Source: UBA2227 sp036677505
GTDB taxonomy: Bacteria > Bacillota_I > Bacilli_A > Erysipelotrichales > Erysipelotrichaceae
Length of the DNA: 42,245 nt
Assembly (NCBI GenBank): GCA_036677505.1
Contig: JAVBWK010000012.1
Span: 1 to 42,245 of the forward strand
Reading direction: 5' to 3'
How positions within the stretch are numbered: the first letter of the stretch is position 1; every line of letters starts with the position of its first letter. Shown one piece after another: positions 1 through 7,824 of the stretch. Below the pieces are notes generated by a model that saw only the letters and a program-made list of their open reading frames with translations, ran no database searches and had not been told where the DNA came from. A program made the position numbers and the translations under genes.

Positions 1-73
1 TTGGTTCGTTTTCGTTATCATTAGCGAGCCCTCTTGATACTTCTATTTTATCATCAGGTTCTTCGTGTTCAAA

Positions 74-108
74 ATACAAAAAAACTGCCGACTTACTTTG
101 TCGACAGT
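74..108 (-). terminator. terminator of the surface-polymer operon
   Basis: On the minus strand a 9-bp stem (ACTGTCGAC with GTCGGCAGT, one G-U pair) closes a 7-nt loop and is followed by a run of seven T. It lies just beyond the stop of the AlgJ-like gene and ends the four-gene operon. Bases 1-73 show no further gene that I can support. Confidence 0.8.
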
Positions 109-137
109 CTGAAAGCAAACCTTAGTTTGCTTTTTCA

Positions 138-1511
138 TTACTCAATTCTGATCCAATGTCCATCCATAAACCCATATACTTCCATCGCCAGCGGATCAAT
201 CGGCACAGAGGTGTATAACGAGAAACCCAGTTCGATGATATCATCCTCGAAATAAGTATCTTGATAGATGGGAAAGGCATCATACAGTAATCCTTGAGAT
301 TTGATCCTGATCGCCGTGATCATTTGTGCTGACTCTTGATCAGAGAACCGCGCATTTAAGTAATTTAGGCCTGACCTTTGTTGTTGTTCGACTGAGAAAT
401 CCAGTTCGATGCTACGCGATGGCATGACGGTCTCATCCTTGCCCGACAAAGATACGATCGGTGTTGCCTGTAAGTACCAATTGAGATTGCGCTGAGCAAC
501 CTGAAAAATCAGTATCTCCGTGTCGGATGGGATTTTGGTGTAATCTGCCGGAAAACTGCGGAAGTAATTGACCTCATTGAAAGACTCAGATATAAATGGA
601 ATCAGCGCATTGGCAAAAGAATCCCTAAACATCACTAACTTCCCGGTCTTATCAGAGTTTCTGGATTGGATGTCCAAATCCTCAAAGCTGCGTATCGCCT
701 TGGTAAAAATGAACTCACCGGGCAACTCAAAATAAAATTGTTGGTCTGTTCTAGGAAATGCCGGATACAGCATTCTATCCAAATCTCCCTGCCAGTCAGT
801 TTTTCCATGCGGTTGTCCCAACAACAGAGGATCTTTACCTATGGTTTCCATCAGTACTTTATAACCGATAACAGCCCCCAGATTATTCCAATGCGAATCT
901 CTTTTGTGGTACAAAATGTCTACCGATTTCTCCTTCTCATTCATCAGTGCCGGATAAACATCAATGTATTCCATGGCAGAGATCGATTCTCTGACTTTAT
1001 CTAGCGAATCCAAATCACCAATCACTCGATAATTTTCAGGCATAAACTCTCCATATACTTTCGCTTTGTTTGGGATGACCATGAAATAACTCTTTACCGA
1101 CAACCTGTTTGAAATACTATTTTGAATCCTCAGAACCTCATTAAGGCGCTGAATATCATGATCACTCAACTGGTTGACTTTCAGATAATCATCGAGAGTC
1201 TCTTCAAAGAACAAGAAATTTTCTTTACCGACGATGACCTGTTTATTCCCGCTGGATTTGATCAGCCGCTCAAAAATGCCATTATAAACAGAGATCAAGT
1301 AGGTTCTGAAAGAAAAATTATCCGTATAAAATTCATCAAACTGTTTCGTATATGACCAGTTGATCAACCCGTTGTCTGTCAATGACGGTAAGGGCGATCG
1401 TGCACTTTTATCCAAGTTTGGAGAATCAGCTCCCGCTAAGGTGCCCAACATCGGAAACAGTGCACTTCCCAATATAACGATGCAAAATATGAGTTTCAGA
1501 TAGTGTTTCAT
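138..1511 (-). CDS. AlgJ/AlgX-like SGNH O-acetyltransferase (DHHW family)
   Basis: 457 aa with an N-terminal hydrophobic segment (residues about 5-24) that is a signal peptide or anchor, followed by an extracellular domain. The DSHW motif gives D205 and H207, and MFRDSFAN gives S298; this matches the Asp-His...Ser catalytic set of AlgJ/AlgX proteins, which move acetyl groups onto secreted polysaccharide outside the membrane. The upstream neighbour, 11 bp away, is an MBOAT acyltransferase, the usual partner that hands the acetyl group across the membrane. It is the last gene of the operon. The polymer substrate is unknown; alginate is unlikely in this kind of organism, so a wall or capsule polymer is my inference. 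Family assignment is firm, function less so. Confidence 0.82.
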   Translation of the reverse strand: MKHYLKLIFCIVILGSALFPMLGTLAGADSPNLDKSARSPLPSLTDNGLINWSYTKQFDEFYTDNFSFRTYLISVYNGIFERLIKSSGNKQVIVGKENFLFFEETLDDYLKVNQLSDHDIQRLNEVLRIQNSISNRLSVKSYFMVIPNKAKVYGEFMPENYRVIGDLDSLDKVRESISAMEYIDVYPALMNEKEKSVDILYHKRDSHWNNLGAVIGYKVLMETIGKDPLLLGQPHGKTDWQGDLDRMLYPAFPRTDQQFYFELPGEFIFTKAIRSFEDLDIQSRNSDKTGKLVMFRDSFANALIPFISESFNEVNYFRSFPADYTKIPSDTEILIFQVAQRNLNWYLQATPIVSLSGKDETVMPSRSIELDFSVEQQQRSGLNYLNARFSDQESAQMITAIRIKSQGLLYDAFPIYQDTYFEDDIIELGFSLYTSVPIDPLAMEVYGFMDGHWIRIE

Positions 1512-1522
1512 CTTCCCTCCCC

Positions 1523-2911
1523 CTAAAACCTAAAATAAATAAACGGGTTATATGTGTTTGCGGCCAGACTGGTCAGGCATAGTATCCAAAGTACCAAAGC
1601 TATTCCATAGGAAAAACTCTGAGTCAGTTCTGCATTCAACTTCGTACGCCATGATTTTGCTATCGGAGTTGAAGCAATCATACTGATGGCAAACATGATC
1701 ATGCTCCATGGTGTCCACACGATCATCAATTCTTTGAGTGTTTCAACAGAAGATGGAACAAAAACAAACATCGATTGAATCATCGTAACCGATTGATTGA
1801 AATTATCGGACCGAAAAATCACAAATCCGATCATCACAACCAGAATCATATACATCCATCGTATCATTATCGGCCATTTTTCAACCTTGATCACCGTCTG
1901 TTCCAGCATTAAGAATATCCCGTGATATAATCCCCAGATAACAAAAGTCCACGAAGCCCCGTGCCATAAGCCTGTCAAAAAGAATACGAGAATACGATTG
2001 AGTAAGGCTCTTGTCCTTCCGTTTCGATTGCCTCCCAACGGAATGTACACATACAAGCGAAACCAAGAGGACAAGGAGATGTGCCATCTTCGCCAAAATC
2101 CTTGCATCGATGTTGCTATATACGGGTAATTGAAGTTCTCCTTGAAGTGGAAACCAAACATCTCTCCCATTCCGATGGCCATATCAGAATATCCGGAGAA
2201 GTCGAAATAGATTTGAAAAAGGTAGGCGGTTGCAGCAATCCATGCAACAGCGGTAGATATATTACTGTTGGGTAATGAGAACAATCGATCCGCAATCACT
2301 GCCATGTAGTTTGCCAAAAGGACTTTCTTGGAAAGGCCAAACACGAACCGGCGCAGTCCGTTGGCCGTGTTTGAAAGGGTCACAGTGCGTGATATGATTT
2401 GTTCGGAAATATCGTGATACTTGACGATCGGTCCGGCAATCAGTTGAGGGAAAAATGTTATATACAGCAACAGATGAAAATAGTTCTTCTGTACACCGGT
2501 CTCATTTCGGTAAACATCGAACACGTAGGACATCGTTTGAAACGTATAAAAGGATATTCCAATGGGCAATGGCAACTGAAGCTGTGAGATTTCAAGACTG
2601 AGTAACTGATTGAGAGTGCCGATGAAAAAATCAGCATACTTGAACAAAGTCAAGATCCCGATATTAAAAATGACAGCGATGATCATATATAATTTCCGAC
2701 GATTCAGATTTGCATCCATTTGAATCGTCAGTCGGTAATTGACCCATCCGTTGGCAATCATTAAAAAAACATAGAGCGGCTCGCCCCATGCATAAAAAAG
2801 CAGTGAAAAAACTAATAAAAAGCCATTACTGAATTTCTTCGGTATGACCAGATTGATCAGATAGACCATCGGTAAAAACAAGAAAATGAAGACCGGCGAG
2901 CTAAAAACCAT
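1523..2911 (-). CDS. MBOAT-family O-acyltransferase (AlgI/DltB-like)
   Basis: 462 aa, many hydrophobic segments along the whole length. The MBOAT core is clear: FWRRWHISLSSW at residues 272-283, the YIPLGGNRNG loop, and GLWHGASW with the expected catalytic histidine H317; a second histidine follows at H330. The family (AlgI, DltB, PatA) passes acyl groups from a cytoplasmic donor to an extracellular acceptor or partner. It sits between the lipoprotein and the AlgJ-like gene with gaps of 17 and 11 bp, so the pair is co-transcribed and probably forms the membrane and outer halves of one polymer-acetylation system. Confidence 0.9.
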   Translation of the reverse strand: MVFSSPVFIFLFLPMVYLINLVIPKKFSNGFLLVFSLLFYAWGEPLYVFLMIANGWVNYRLTIQMDANLNRRKLYMIIAVIFNIGILTLFKYADFFIGTLNQLLSLEISQLQLPLPIGISFYTFQTMSYVFDVYRNETGVQKNYFHLLLYITFFPQLIAGPIVKYHDISEQIISRTVTLSNTANGLRRFVFGLSKKVLLANYMAVIADRLFSLPNSNISTAVAWIAATAYLFQIYFDFSGYSDMAIGMGEMFGFHFKENFNYPYIATSMQGFWRRWHISLSSWFRLYVYIPLGGNRNGRTRALLNRILVFFLTGLWHGASWTFVIWGLYHGIFLMLEQTVIKVEKWPIMIRWMYMILVVMIGFVIFRSDNFNQSVTMIQSMFVFVPSSVETLKELMIVWTPWSMIMFAISMIASTPIAKSWRTKLNAELTQSFSYGIALVLWILCLTSLAANTYNPFIYFRF

Positions 2912-2928
2912 ACTACCTCCCGAGATCT

Positions 2929-3399
2929 CTATTCAACTTTATGCAAATAGGATATTGAAGTGATCACATCGTTGATAACGACAAAGGATAAATCAGTCAG
3001 TCCTTTGGAATACGTGTATGCACCATAATTTTCCTGATAATCATCTCCGTAAACAGCCAACATATCAGACAGACCAGAACCGATTTTAATGCCTTCTTTG
3101 GTCGAGTGACTGCCATCAAGTAAATATACTCCGGTAAATATTTCTTTACCATTGGTCATATAAGTCGTTATCTGATAGCTGCCAAAATCGTACACCGTAT
3201 CATCACCGTCAAAGGCGCAGGAAGGAGCAGAATACTTATCTGACGGCGACCCTGTCTTGGTCAAAAAATCACCGGCTGCTTCACCCATGACGATATCAAG
3301 TCCGCTGACCGTAAAAGCATAGTCATTTTCATTGTTTTCATCAGAACCGCATCCGGCCATCAAAATTAATACAACCAAACACGCGAATAACTTTTTCAT
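2929..3399 (-). CDS. small lipoprotein of unknown function
   Basis: 156 aa. The N-terminus is a lipoprotein signal: basic start, hydrophobic core and the lipobox LMAGC with the acylated cysteine at residue 17. The mature part is acidic and polar and has no domain I recognise. It starts 9 bp after the transglutaminase-like gene and is followed 17 bp later by the MBOAT gene, so it belongs to the same operon and presumably works on the outer face of the membrane with them. No function can be given. Confidence 0.75.
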   Translation of the reverse strand: MKKLFACLVVLILMAGCGSDENNENDYAFTVSGLDIVMGEAAGDFLTKTGSPSDKYSAPSCAFDGDDTVYDFGSYQITTYMTNGKEIFTGVYLLDGSHSTKEGIKIGSGLSDMLAVYGDDYQENYGAYTYSKGLTDLSFVVINDVITSISYLHKVE

Positions 3400-3408
3400 A
3401 TTATCTCC

Positions 3409-5253
3409 TTATTCATTCTCTCTATATCGGTAAACCACATATGCCGTTGATTCACTGAAAGTACCGCCGGTACTTCCGGAACTTGAAACAAACGTATATC
3501 CGCTGATACTGACGCTGGAAGTCGTGTAACGTGCTCCGACGATTCCGCTGAGCACCACATTAGATGTGATCATCGTTCCCTTCTGATCATCGATGTGCGA
3601 AACGATCACGGTACCGTAGATGGGAACTTCGGTATGCCAATTATCGTCTTTGATCGTTGATGTCGTCAGAGCCCGATTGATCAGATAACTGTCTGAAACC
3701 AGAAATACATTGGAAAACCCAATATCGATGTTTTGCCAGCCATTACCGATATCTACCTGATTCCAAGAGTGTTCCCCATTATATTTAATGCGCTCACGAT
3801 TAATGATACCGGCACGGACAAACATCGCCTCCATCGCATACATTCGTCCGTAACAGTTGCCGATGCGGTTATTAATCGTCCACAAGGCACGTTCGGTCCA
3901 TTCTGACTCCCAAGGACCTGCCTGATAGTGAATCGTACGGCCAAAATCATATATTTCTCTTGTGATCTGATATTTTGACATATCCCCATGCAACATTTTC
4001 GCAAACAGGCGGTCGATCACCGCATTAAGTTCTGAGTTACCGGTATCCCCTTTGGCTTCAAAAGGAGGATGTGTTTTTACTGTAATCGTGATTTTATGTG
4101 TTGCCACATTACCGACTTTATCTTTTGCGGTAAAAGTAATCGGATAAGTACCGATTTTCTTAAAATCGACACTGCCACTGACCGAAACCGAAACACTGCC
4201 GTCACGGTTGTCTCTGGCATACACTTGCGACTTAACATTGAAACTCTCACCGACATAAACCGTGCGGTCTTTCAGTCCCGATCCGCTGAATACAGGAGCT
4301 TCGGTATCTTTGATTACAACGATCTTGCCAATCAGTTCGGTCACGTTATTCCCGGCATCGGTAAGCAGTATGACCGGTTCAAACGTTCCTTCCTGAGCGG
4401 TCAAATCAATATTATCTTTATATGTTACCGTAACTGCCGAGGCATCCGTGATGTCCTTAACAAAACGGCTGGCAGGAATCGTGTCCGTAACAAACGCATT
4501 AACTTCCACAAGAGTTGCCGTAGGAGCTACCGTGTCCACGACTTCCAATTGTGAAATAAGGGTCCGCTCGCCTACTCTGATTTCAATGGGATATATTCCG
4601 ACGGCTAATTTCAATGATTGGATGTTAGTGATAAACTCTTCGTTCGTTTTTTCATCCAACAAAAAATCCTCCAGTACCGGAGTCGGACTGCCCGCTTCAA
4701 TCGTTACCTTTTCCTTGACTTTAGATATCAAAACGGAAGTCGTTTCAATGATCCGATTGTCACCTAAATCAGATATAAGGATGCTAACTTGCTGGATACC
4801 CAATATCGAGGGGTCCGGTGCTTGTAGAAACTCATAATGCAGCTGTGTATTATCGATAGCGGTAGAAACGAAATCTTCCGGTTCGATTTCTTTGCCGATG
4901 GGTGATATGATCTGTCGCAATGTGACTCGTGGTTTTTGCGTATCGATGATAATCAGTTTGGATCGATAAGTCATAAACCCAATTTTGACACGGATCGTAT
5001 AAATCCCCGGAACGGTCAAATCTATGTTTTCTACTTCCTCAGTAAATATCCCCTGATCACTGGTTATGATAAACTGCTCTTCACTCAGTCTTTTAAAATC
5101 GCCGGCTTCGATCGTAAGTTCATCAATCAGACGATTCGGAATATAAATTACACTGAAAACAGATAATGCCACAAAAGAAAATCCGATAATGGCTGCCAGC
5201 CATAATTTATCTTTGTATTTCTGTTTTAATCTGCGCTTAACTTTTCTTTTCAT
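3409..5253 (-). CDS. membrane-anchored protein with Ig-like (DUF5011-type) repeats and a transglutaminase-like domain
   Basis: 614 aa. A very basic N-terminus (residues 1-16) precedes one transmembrane helix (about 18-38); the rest should be outside. Residues about 45-395 form several beta-rich Ig-like repeats, the last (about 316-393) of the DUF5011 kind, ending in DKVGNVATHKITITV. The C-terminal part carries a transglutaminase/papain-like core with C467 (GNCYG), H495 (EHSW) and D510 (WQNID), so the triad is intact. Such proteins may be proteases or cross-linkers at the cell surface; the substrate cannot be told. It is the first gene of the operon, which continues with a lipoprotein and the acetylation pair, and a promoter is visible upstream. 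Confidence 0.8.
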   Translation of the reverse strand: MKRKVKRRLKQKYKDKLWLAAIIGFSFVALSVFSVIYIPNRLIDELTIEAGDFKRLSEEQFIITSDQGIFTEEVENIDLTVPGIYTIRVKIGFMTYRSKLIIIDTQKPRVTLRQIISPIGKEIEPEDFVSTAIDNTQLHYEFLQAPDPSILGIQQVSILISDLGDNRIIETTSVLISKVKEKVTIEAGSPTPVLEDFLLDEKTNEEFITNIQSLKLAVGIYPIEIRVGERTLISQLEVVDTVAPTATLVEVNAFVTDTIPASRFVKDITDASAVTVTYKDNIDLTAQEGTFEPVILLTDAGNNVTELIGKIVVIKDTEAPVFSGSGLKDRTVYVGESFNVKSQVYARDNRDGSVSVSVSGSVDFKKIGTYPITFTAKDKVGNVATHKITITVKTHPPFEAKGDTGNSELNAVIDRLFAKMLHGDMSKYQITREIYDFGRTIHYQAGPWESEWTERALWTINNRIGNCYGRMYAMEAMFVRAGIINRERIKYNGEHSWNQVDIGNGWQNIDIGFSNVFLVSDSYLINRALTTSTIKDDNWHTEVPIYGTVIVSHIDDQKGTMITSNVVLSGIVGARYTTSSVSISGYTFVSSSGSTGGTFSESTAYVVYRYRENE

Positions 5254-5329
5254 GGAACGATTTTATCTCCATCATTTTAAACAGCTAATATCTGTCAGGT
5301 ACAACCGATTGTGGTCTTGTCATGTCATT

Positions 5330-5359
5330 ATTATAACGCGATTTGACAAGATTTGTCAC
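5330..5359 (-). promoter_or_regulatory. promoter of the surface-polymer operon
   Basis: Minus-strand -35 GTGACA (5354-5359), 18-bp spacer, -10 TATAAT (5330-5335), about 75 bp before the start codon of the transglutaminase-like gene. Identified by eye from consensus boxes only. Confidence 0.55.
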
Positions 5360-5421
5360 GGCTTTTTGAGATTCACGAAAGTTTCATCTTCAGTGTTCCT
5401 CTACTTAGTATGCAAAAACAT

Positions 5422-5446
5422 AAAAAAACCCACGAAATCGTAGGTT
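5422..5446 (-). terminator. original tRNA-Ser terminator, now separated from its gene
   Basis: On the minus strand an 8-bp stem with a 4-nt ATTT loop and a run of seven T. It stands immediately outside the left repeat of the integrated element, where the sequence downstream of tRNA-Ser lay before integration. A near copy with the same stem length and loop stands next to the intact tRNA gene at 16903-16926. Confidence 0.7.
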
Positions 5447-5456
5447 TATTTACAAC

Positions 5457-5475
5457 TGGCGGAGGACATGAGATT
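5457..5475. repeat. left attachment-site repeat
   Basis: 19-bp copy of the tRNA-Ser 3' end, identical to 16937-16955. Past this core, bases agree only by chance inward, so this is the exchange core left by site-specific integration. Confidence 0.92.
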
Positions 5476-5600
5476 TGCATTTATGGAATAAATACGAGTA
5501 AGTAAGTGATTGCAAAATGTAGAAATGTGTACTATTTAGTGCATATTTTGATATATCTTACAAACTCGTGAAAGTAACATTTTTACATGTTCTGAAAAAT

Positions 5601-5620
5601 TTGGTGAATTTGTGGTGAAT
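5601..5620 (+). repeat. left paired integrase arm sites (TGGTGAAT x2)
   Basis: Two direct copies, TTGGTGAAT at 5601-5609 and GTGGTGAAT at 5612-5620, start 11 bp apart. The same pair with the same 11-bp period and orientation occurs at the other end (16866-16885). Placement inside both ends suits arm-type binding by the N-terminal domain of the integrase. The stretch 5476-5600 holds no gene I can support. Confidence 0.65.
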
Positions 5621-5638
5621 CCAAAATGATGTGATGAT

Positions 5639-5702
5639 AAAAAAATAGAACAGCCGTGGCATTGCCACTCCGTTCTTGCAAAAACTTTCGTTTTTGATTT
5701 GT
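5639..5702 (-). ncRNA. candidate abiF-associated small RNA, about 64 nt
   Basis: The unit lies directly after the abiF stop codon, on the same strand. A well-spaced promoter ends at 5709, giving a start near 5702. The RNA would contain a hairpin AAAAAC-GAAA-GUUUUU (5680-5695), a short linker, then a bipartite stem (AGAAC/GUUCU outer, GUGGC/GCCAC inner, 3-nt loop; 5647-5676) followed by seven U. Conserved structured RNAs beside abiF genes are known (the abiF RNA motif), and AbiF has been described as an RNA-controlled toxin; that link is recall plus position, as I could not run a covariance model. It could instead be only an attenuated terminator of abiF. Confidence 0.6.
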
Positions 5703-5708
5703 GTATAT

Positions 5709-5737
5709 AATATACCACTAATCTACATTTGCGTCAA
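5709..5737 (-). promoter_or_regulatory. promoter of the small RNA, inside the abiF 3' end
   Basis: -35 TTGACG (5732-5737) lies within the last codons of abiF; 17-bp spacer; -10 TATATT (5709-5714) just past the stop. A close match to the vegetative consensus with ideal spacing. Confidence 0.62.
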
Positions 5738-6719
5738 GACTAACTTGTCCATAAAGGTACTCAGATAGTAATCTCAACATTTCATATGAAGATAGAATCA
5801 CATCATTTTTACTAAATAGATCTCTGGATTTCAACTTTGCTTGTTCAACTAATTCCTTAAGCTCGGTGTATCTGGTTCTCTTCAAGTTTGGGCTATTAAC
5901 AAAATTGAGGTGAACGTAAAAAACAACGGTGATTTGATAGATTACCTCATTTGAGAACTTTGATTTGCGCATTTTTTCCCCTATTTTAGCATCTCCAGCA
6001 AACTTAGTTACTTTGTAGTTTGGTCTATGTGTATAATTATTCTTGTCAGCATAGAGATTGTTTATCATGCACGCACTATGAGCAGCAGCATTTCTAACTT
6101 GCTTAACTTTATTCATAAAGTATTGAAGACCAACTTGTGGTACGTTATATTTTTTATAATAGAAATCTAGAAATGTTATCAATGTCCCAAATGATATCAC
6201 TTCAATAAATGCCCATATAGGAAAATTTGATATGGCCACAGTATCCCTAGTGATCCCATGTTTTGACAGTAATCCTGAAAAGTAGATTGTGTCAGAGTTT
6301 CGAATTATCTCCTCAATAATTTTATTTCTATCACCTTTTTGATTGTTGCTTATGAACTCATTAACTGTATCATAACCGTTTTCATCTGGATTATTCGCAA
6401 TTTCACTCATTAACATTACTTTGACAAAATGCTCAATATCTAGACACATTCTCATCAAAAAATAACGAAGTTGCATATCAATTCTTGATAAAACCACTAA
6501 GTGTTCAAAATCTAGATTGATATAAACAACTTTATTTTCATGATTCAATTGAGTAGGGAAATTTTTTCTATATGATGTTAACTTAAAGTAGTTGTTATTC
6601 TTGTTCAAAAAATCTATAGCATCATTTCTTTTGAATCCTGAAAATGTAATCCCCTTATCTTCAAGTATATCAACTAACTGCTCAGCAGTCTTTTTTGGCT
6701 TTATTGTCGGATCGCCCAT
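5718..6719 (-). CDS. abiF: AbiF/AbiD-family abortive-infection protein (Abi_2, HEPN type)
   Basis: 333 aa, usual length for the family. Recognised by the N-terminal stretch around DKGITFSGFKRNDAIDFL and YFKLTSYRKNF (about 21-54), the helix DMQLRYFLMRMCLDIEHFVK (81-100), which also holds R90-x6-H97, and the HEPN signature RNAAAH (R209-N-x3-H214). HEPN proteins with R-x4-6-H motifs are usually metal-independent RNases; abortive-infection members halt growth of phage-infected cells. A good ribosome site (GAGGAGA) precedes the ATG. A small RNA unit follows at once, and a membrane protein gene of unknown role lies 109 bp upstream on the same strand. It stands at the cargo end of the element. RNase activity and the RNA as antitoxin are inference. 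Confidence 0.85.
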   Translation of the reverse strand: MGDPTIKPKKTAEQLVDILEDKGITFSGFKRNDAIDFLNKNNNYFKLTSYRKNFPTQLNHENKVVYINLDFEHLVVLSRIDMQLRYFLMRMCLDIEHFVKVMLMSEIANNPDENGYDTVNEFISNNQKGDRNKIIEEIIRNSDTIYFSGLLSKHGITRDTVAISNFPIWAFIEVISFGTLITFLDFYYKKYNVPQVGLQYFMNKVKQVRNAAAHSACMINNLYADKNNYTHRPNYKVTKFAGDAKIGEKMRKSKFSNEVIYQITVVFYVHLNFVNSPNLKRTRYTELKELVEQAKLKSRDLFSKNDVILSSYEMLRLLSEYLYGQVSLDANVD

Positions 6720-6828
6720 GTGAATCTCCTCTATGTTTATACTCAGTATCCTTTACTAATATCCACCAATTATAACTACATTCATATTCATTATTTAGTG
6801 AATGCGATAGAAGAATAAACAACTTTGC

Positions 6829-7596
6829 TTAAGTTAAGAACTGACTAATGTTTTGATTTAGATAGATTAGAGCGATTATTTGAAACAAGAAGAGGAGAAT
6901 TCTTGCAGGAAGTTTCAACCAAATTTTTGTTTCTTTGAACTTTATTTTTGTCATTATGATTTTCACTATAGAAAAAGAAGTTTGAATAAAGTGTATAATT
7001 ATAAAAGAGAATAAAACTAGAAATCTAGAAAATGAAAGATCAGGATTTGAAACCCACAGTACTAGTATCGTAATCGGAAAAAAGAATATGACAACTATTG
7101 TGCTTAAGAAAGCATTTAAATAGACCTCTCTAGTATTTTCCATAAATGATCCAACTTTTTGATTCAATAATCCTCTTGATTTCTCCAATTCCTTTATTAG
7201 TATAGATTTATTAGCATCTTGATCGTTTTCATTTTGATTAATTATTTCAATATCACTAGGTTTAGAATTCACTAAATTATCTAGCTTTGTGCAAATTTCA
7301 GCATCTCCTATCAAAATCTCATTGCATTCTTTCTCTATTGCTTTTTGATTGTCTGAATAGAAAATTGTGTAATAATCAGTGATCATCGAACCTACGATGA
7401 TAAAAATTAAAAAATTCGATGTAACAACAATAAGCAATATTCTGAATAAATCTTGTTCTACAAAAAACGAGAATTCAAAGAAAAGAATAAAGACGAGGGC
7501 TGGAATAATTAAATCAAATATAGTTATAGTGATTATAAGAAATTGCCTATATTTGCCATCATATAAAAGATCAACCACCCTTTTCAAAATGTCCAT
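6829..7596 (-). CDS. membrane protein of unknown function
   Basis: 255 aa, no family recognised. Hydrophobic segments lie at about 20-42, 51-72, 161-183, 189-210 and 232-249, with a polar, acidic middle (about 75-145) that may form a short helical bundle, so two helices, a soluble domain and about three helices. Strong ribosome site (AAGGAGG) 7 nt before the ATG. It is AT-rich like its neighbours, ends 109 bp before abiF and is separated from the small peptide gene upstream by a terminator. Its place among element cargo beside abiF suggests a defence or immunity role, but nothing in the protein proves this. Confidence 0.65.
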   Translation of the reverse strand: MDILKRVVDLLYDGKYRQFLIITITIFDLIIPALVFILFFEFSFFVEQDLFRILLIVVTSNFLIFIIVGSMITDYYTIFYSDNQKAIEKECNEILIGDAEICTKLDNLVNSKPSDIEIINQNENDQDANKSILIKELEKSRGLLNQKVGSFMENTREVYLNAFLSTIVVIFFFPITILVLWVSNPDLSFSRFLVLFSFIIIHFIQTSFSIVKIIMTKIKFKETKIWLKLPARILLFLFQIIALIYLNQNISQFLT

Positions 7597-7652
7597 TTAT
7601 AAGTCCTCCTTAGATATAAAAATATCAAACAAAATTAGATTTAGCAATAATT

Positions 7653-7705
7653 AAAAACCCAGCTTTTGCTGGGTAGCCCTAAATATAGTGTGGGGGGATA
7701 GGGCT
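7653..7705 (-). terminator. double hairpin terminator after the 32-aa ORF
   Basis: Reading the minus strand, a hairpin AGCCCTA/TAGGGCT (7699-7705 with 7675-7681) is followed by a perfect 6-bp stem CCCAGC-aaaa-GCTGGG (7658-7673) and five T. It closes the transcript that carries the 32-aa ORF, before the membrane protein gene. Confidence 0.78.
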
Positions 7706-7725
7706 TTCCTAATTATACTAGTTAA

Positions 7726-7824
7726 TCACTCATCTATCAACATTTCTAGAACATAATCTAATATTCCCATCAAATCAGCTTCAGCCATTAAATCTGCAAA
7801 GCATTCAAGAACGAAATCCTGCAT
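7726..7824 (-). CDS. 32-aa acidic amphipathic peptide
   Basis: The ORF begins MQDFVLECFADLMAEADL and ends VLEMLIDE. It has a near-perfect ribosome site, GGAGGTGA, 6 nt before the ATG, and a strong terminator 20-70 bp after the stop, so it looks like a complete monocistronic unit. The peptide is strongly acidic (about 10 Asp/Glu, no Lys or Arg) with hydrophobic residues spaced as in an amphipathic helix; it has no signal peptide or true membrane span. I recognise no family. It could be a small regulator, an anti-protein that binds a basic partner, or a leader peptide. Support comes from the translation and termination signals, not homology. Confidence 0.55.
   Translation of the reverse strand: MQDFVLECFADLMAEADLMGILDYVLEMLIDE

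Noticed and set aside
5536..5718. 60-aa minus-strand ORF after abiF
   Set aside because: No ribosome site, and it coincides with the small RNA promoter, hairpins and U-run; low-complexity protein.
5718..6719. Cas13 or other CRISPR effector
   Set aside because: Only 333 aa, Abi_2-type layout and no CRISPR repeats anywhere in the window.
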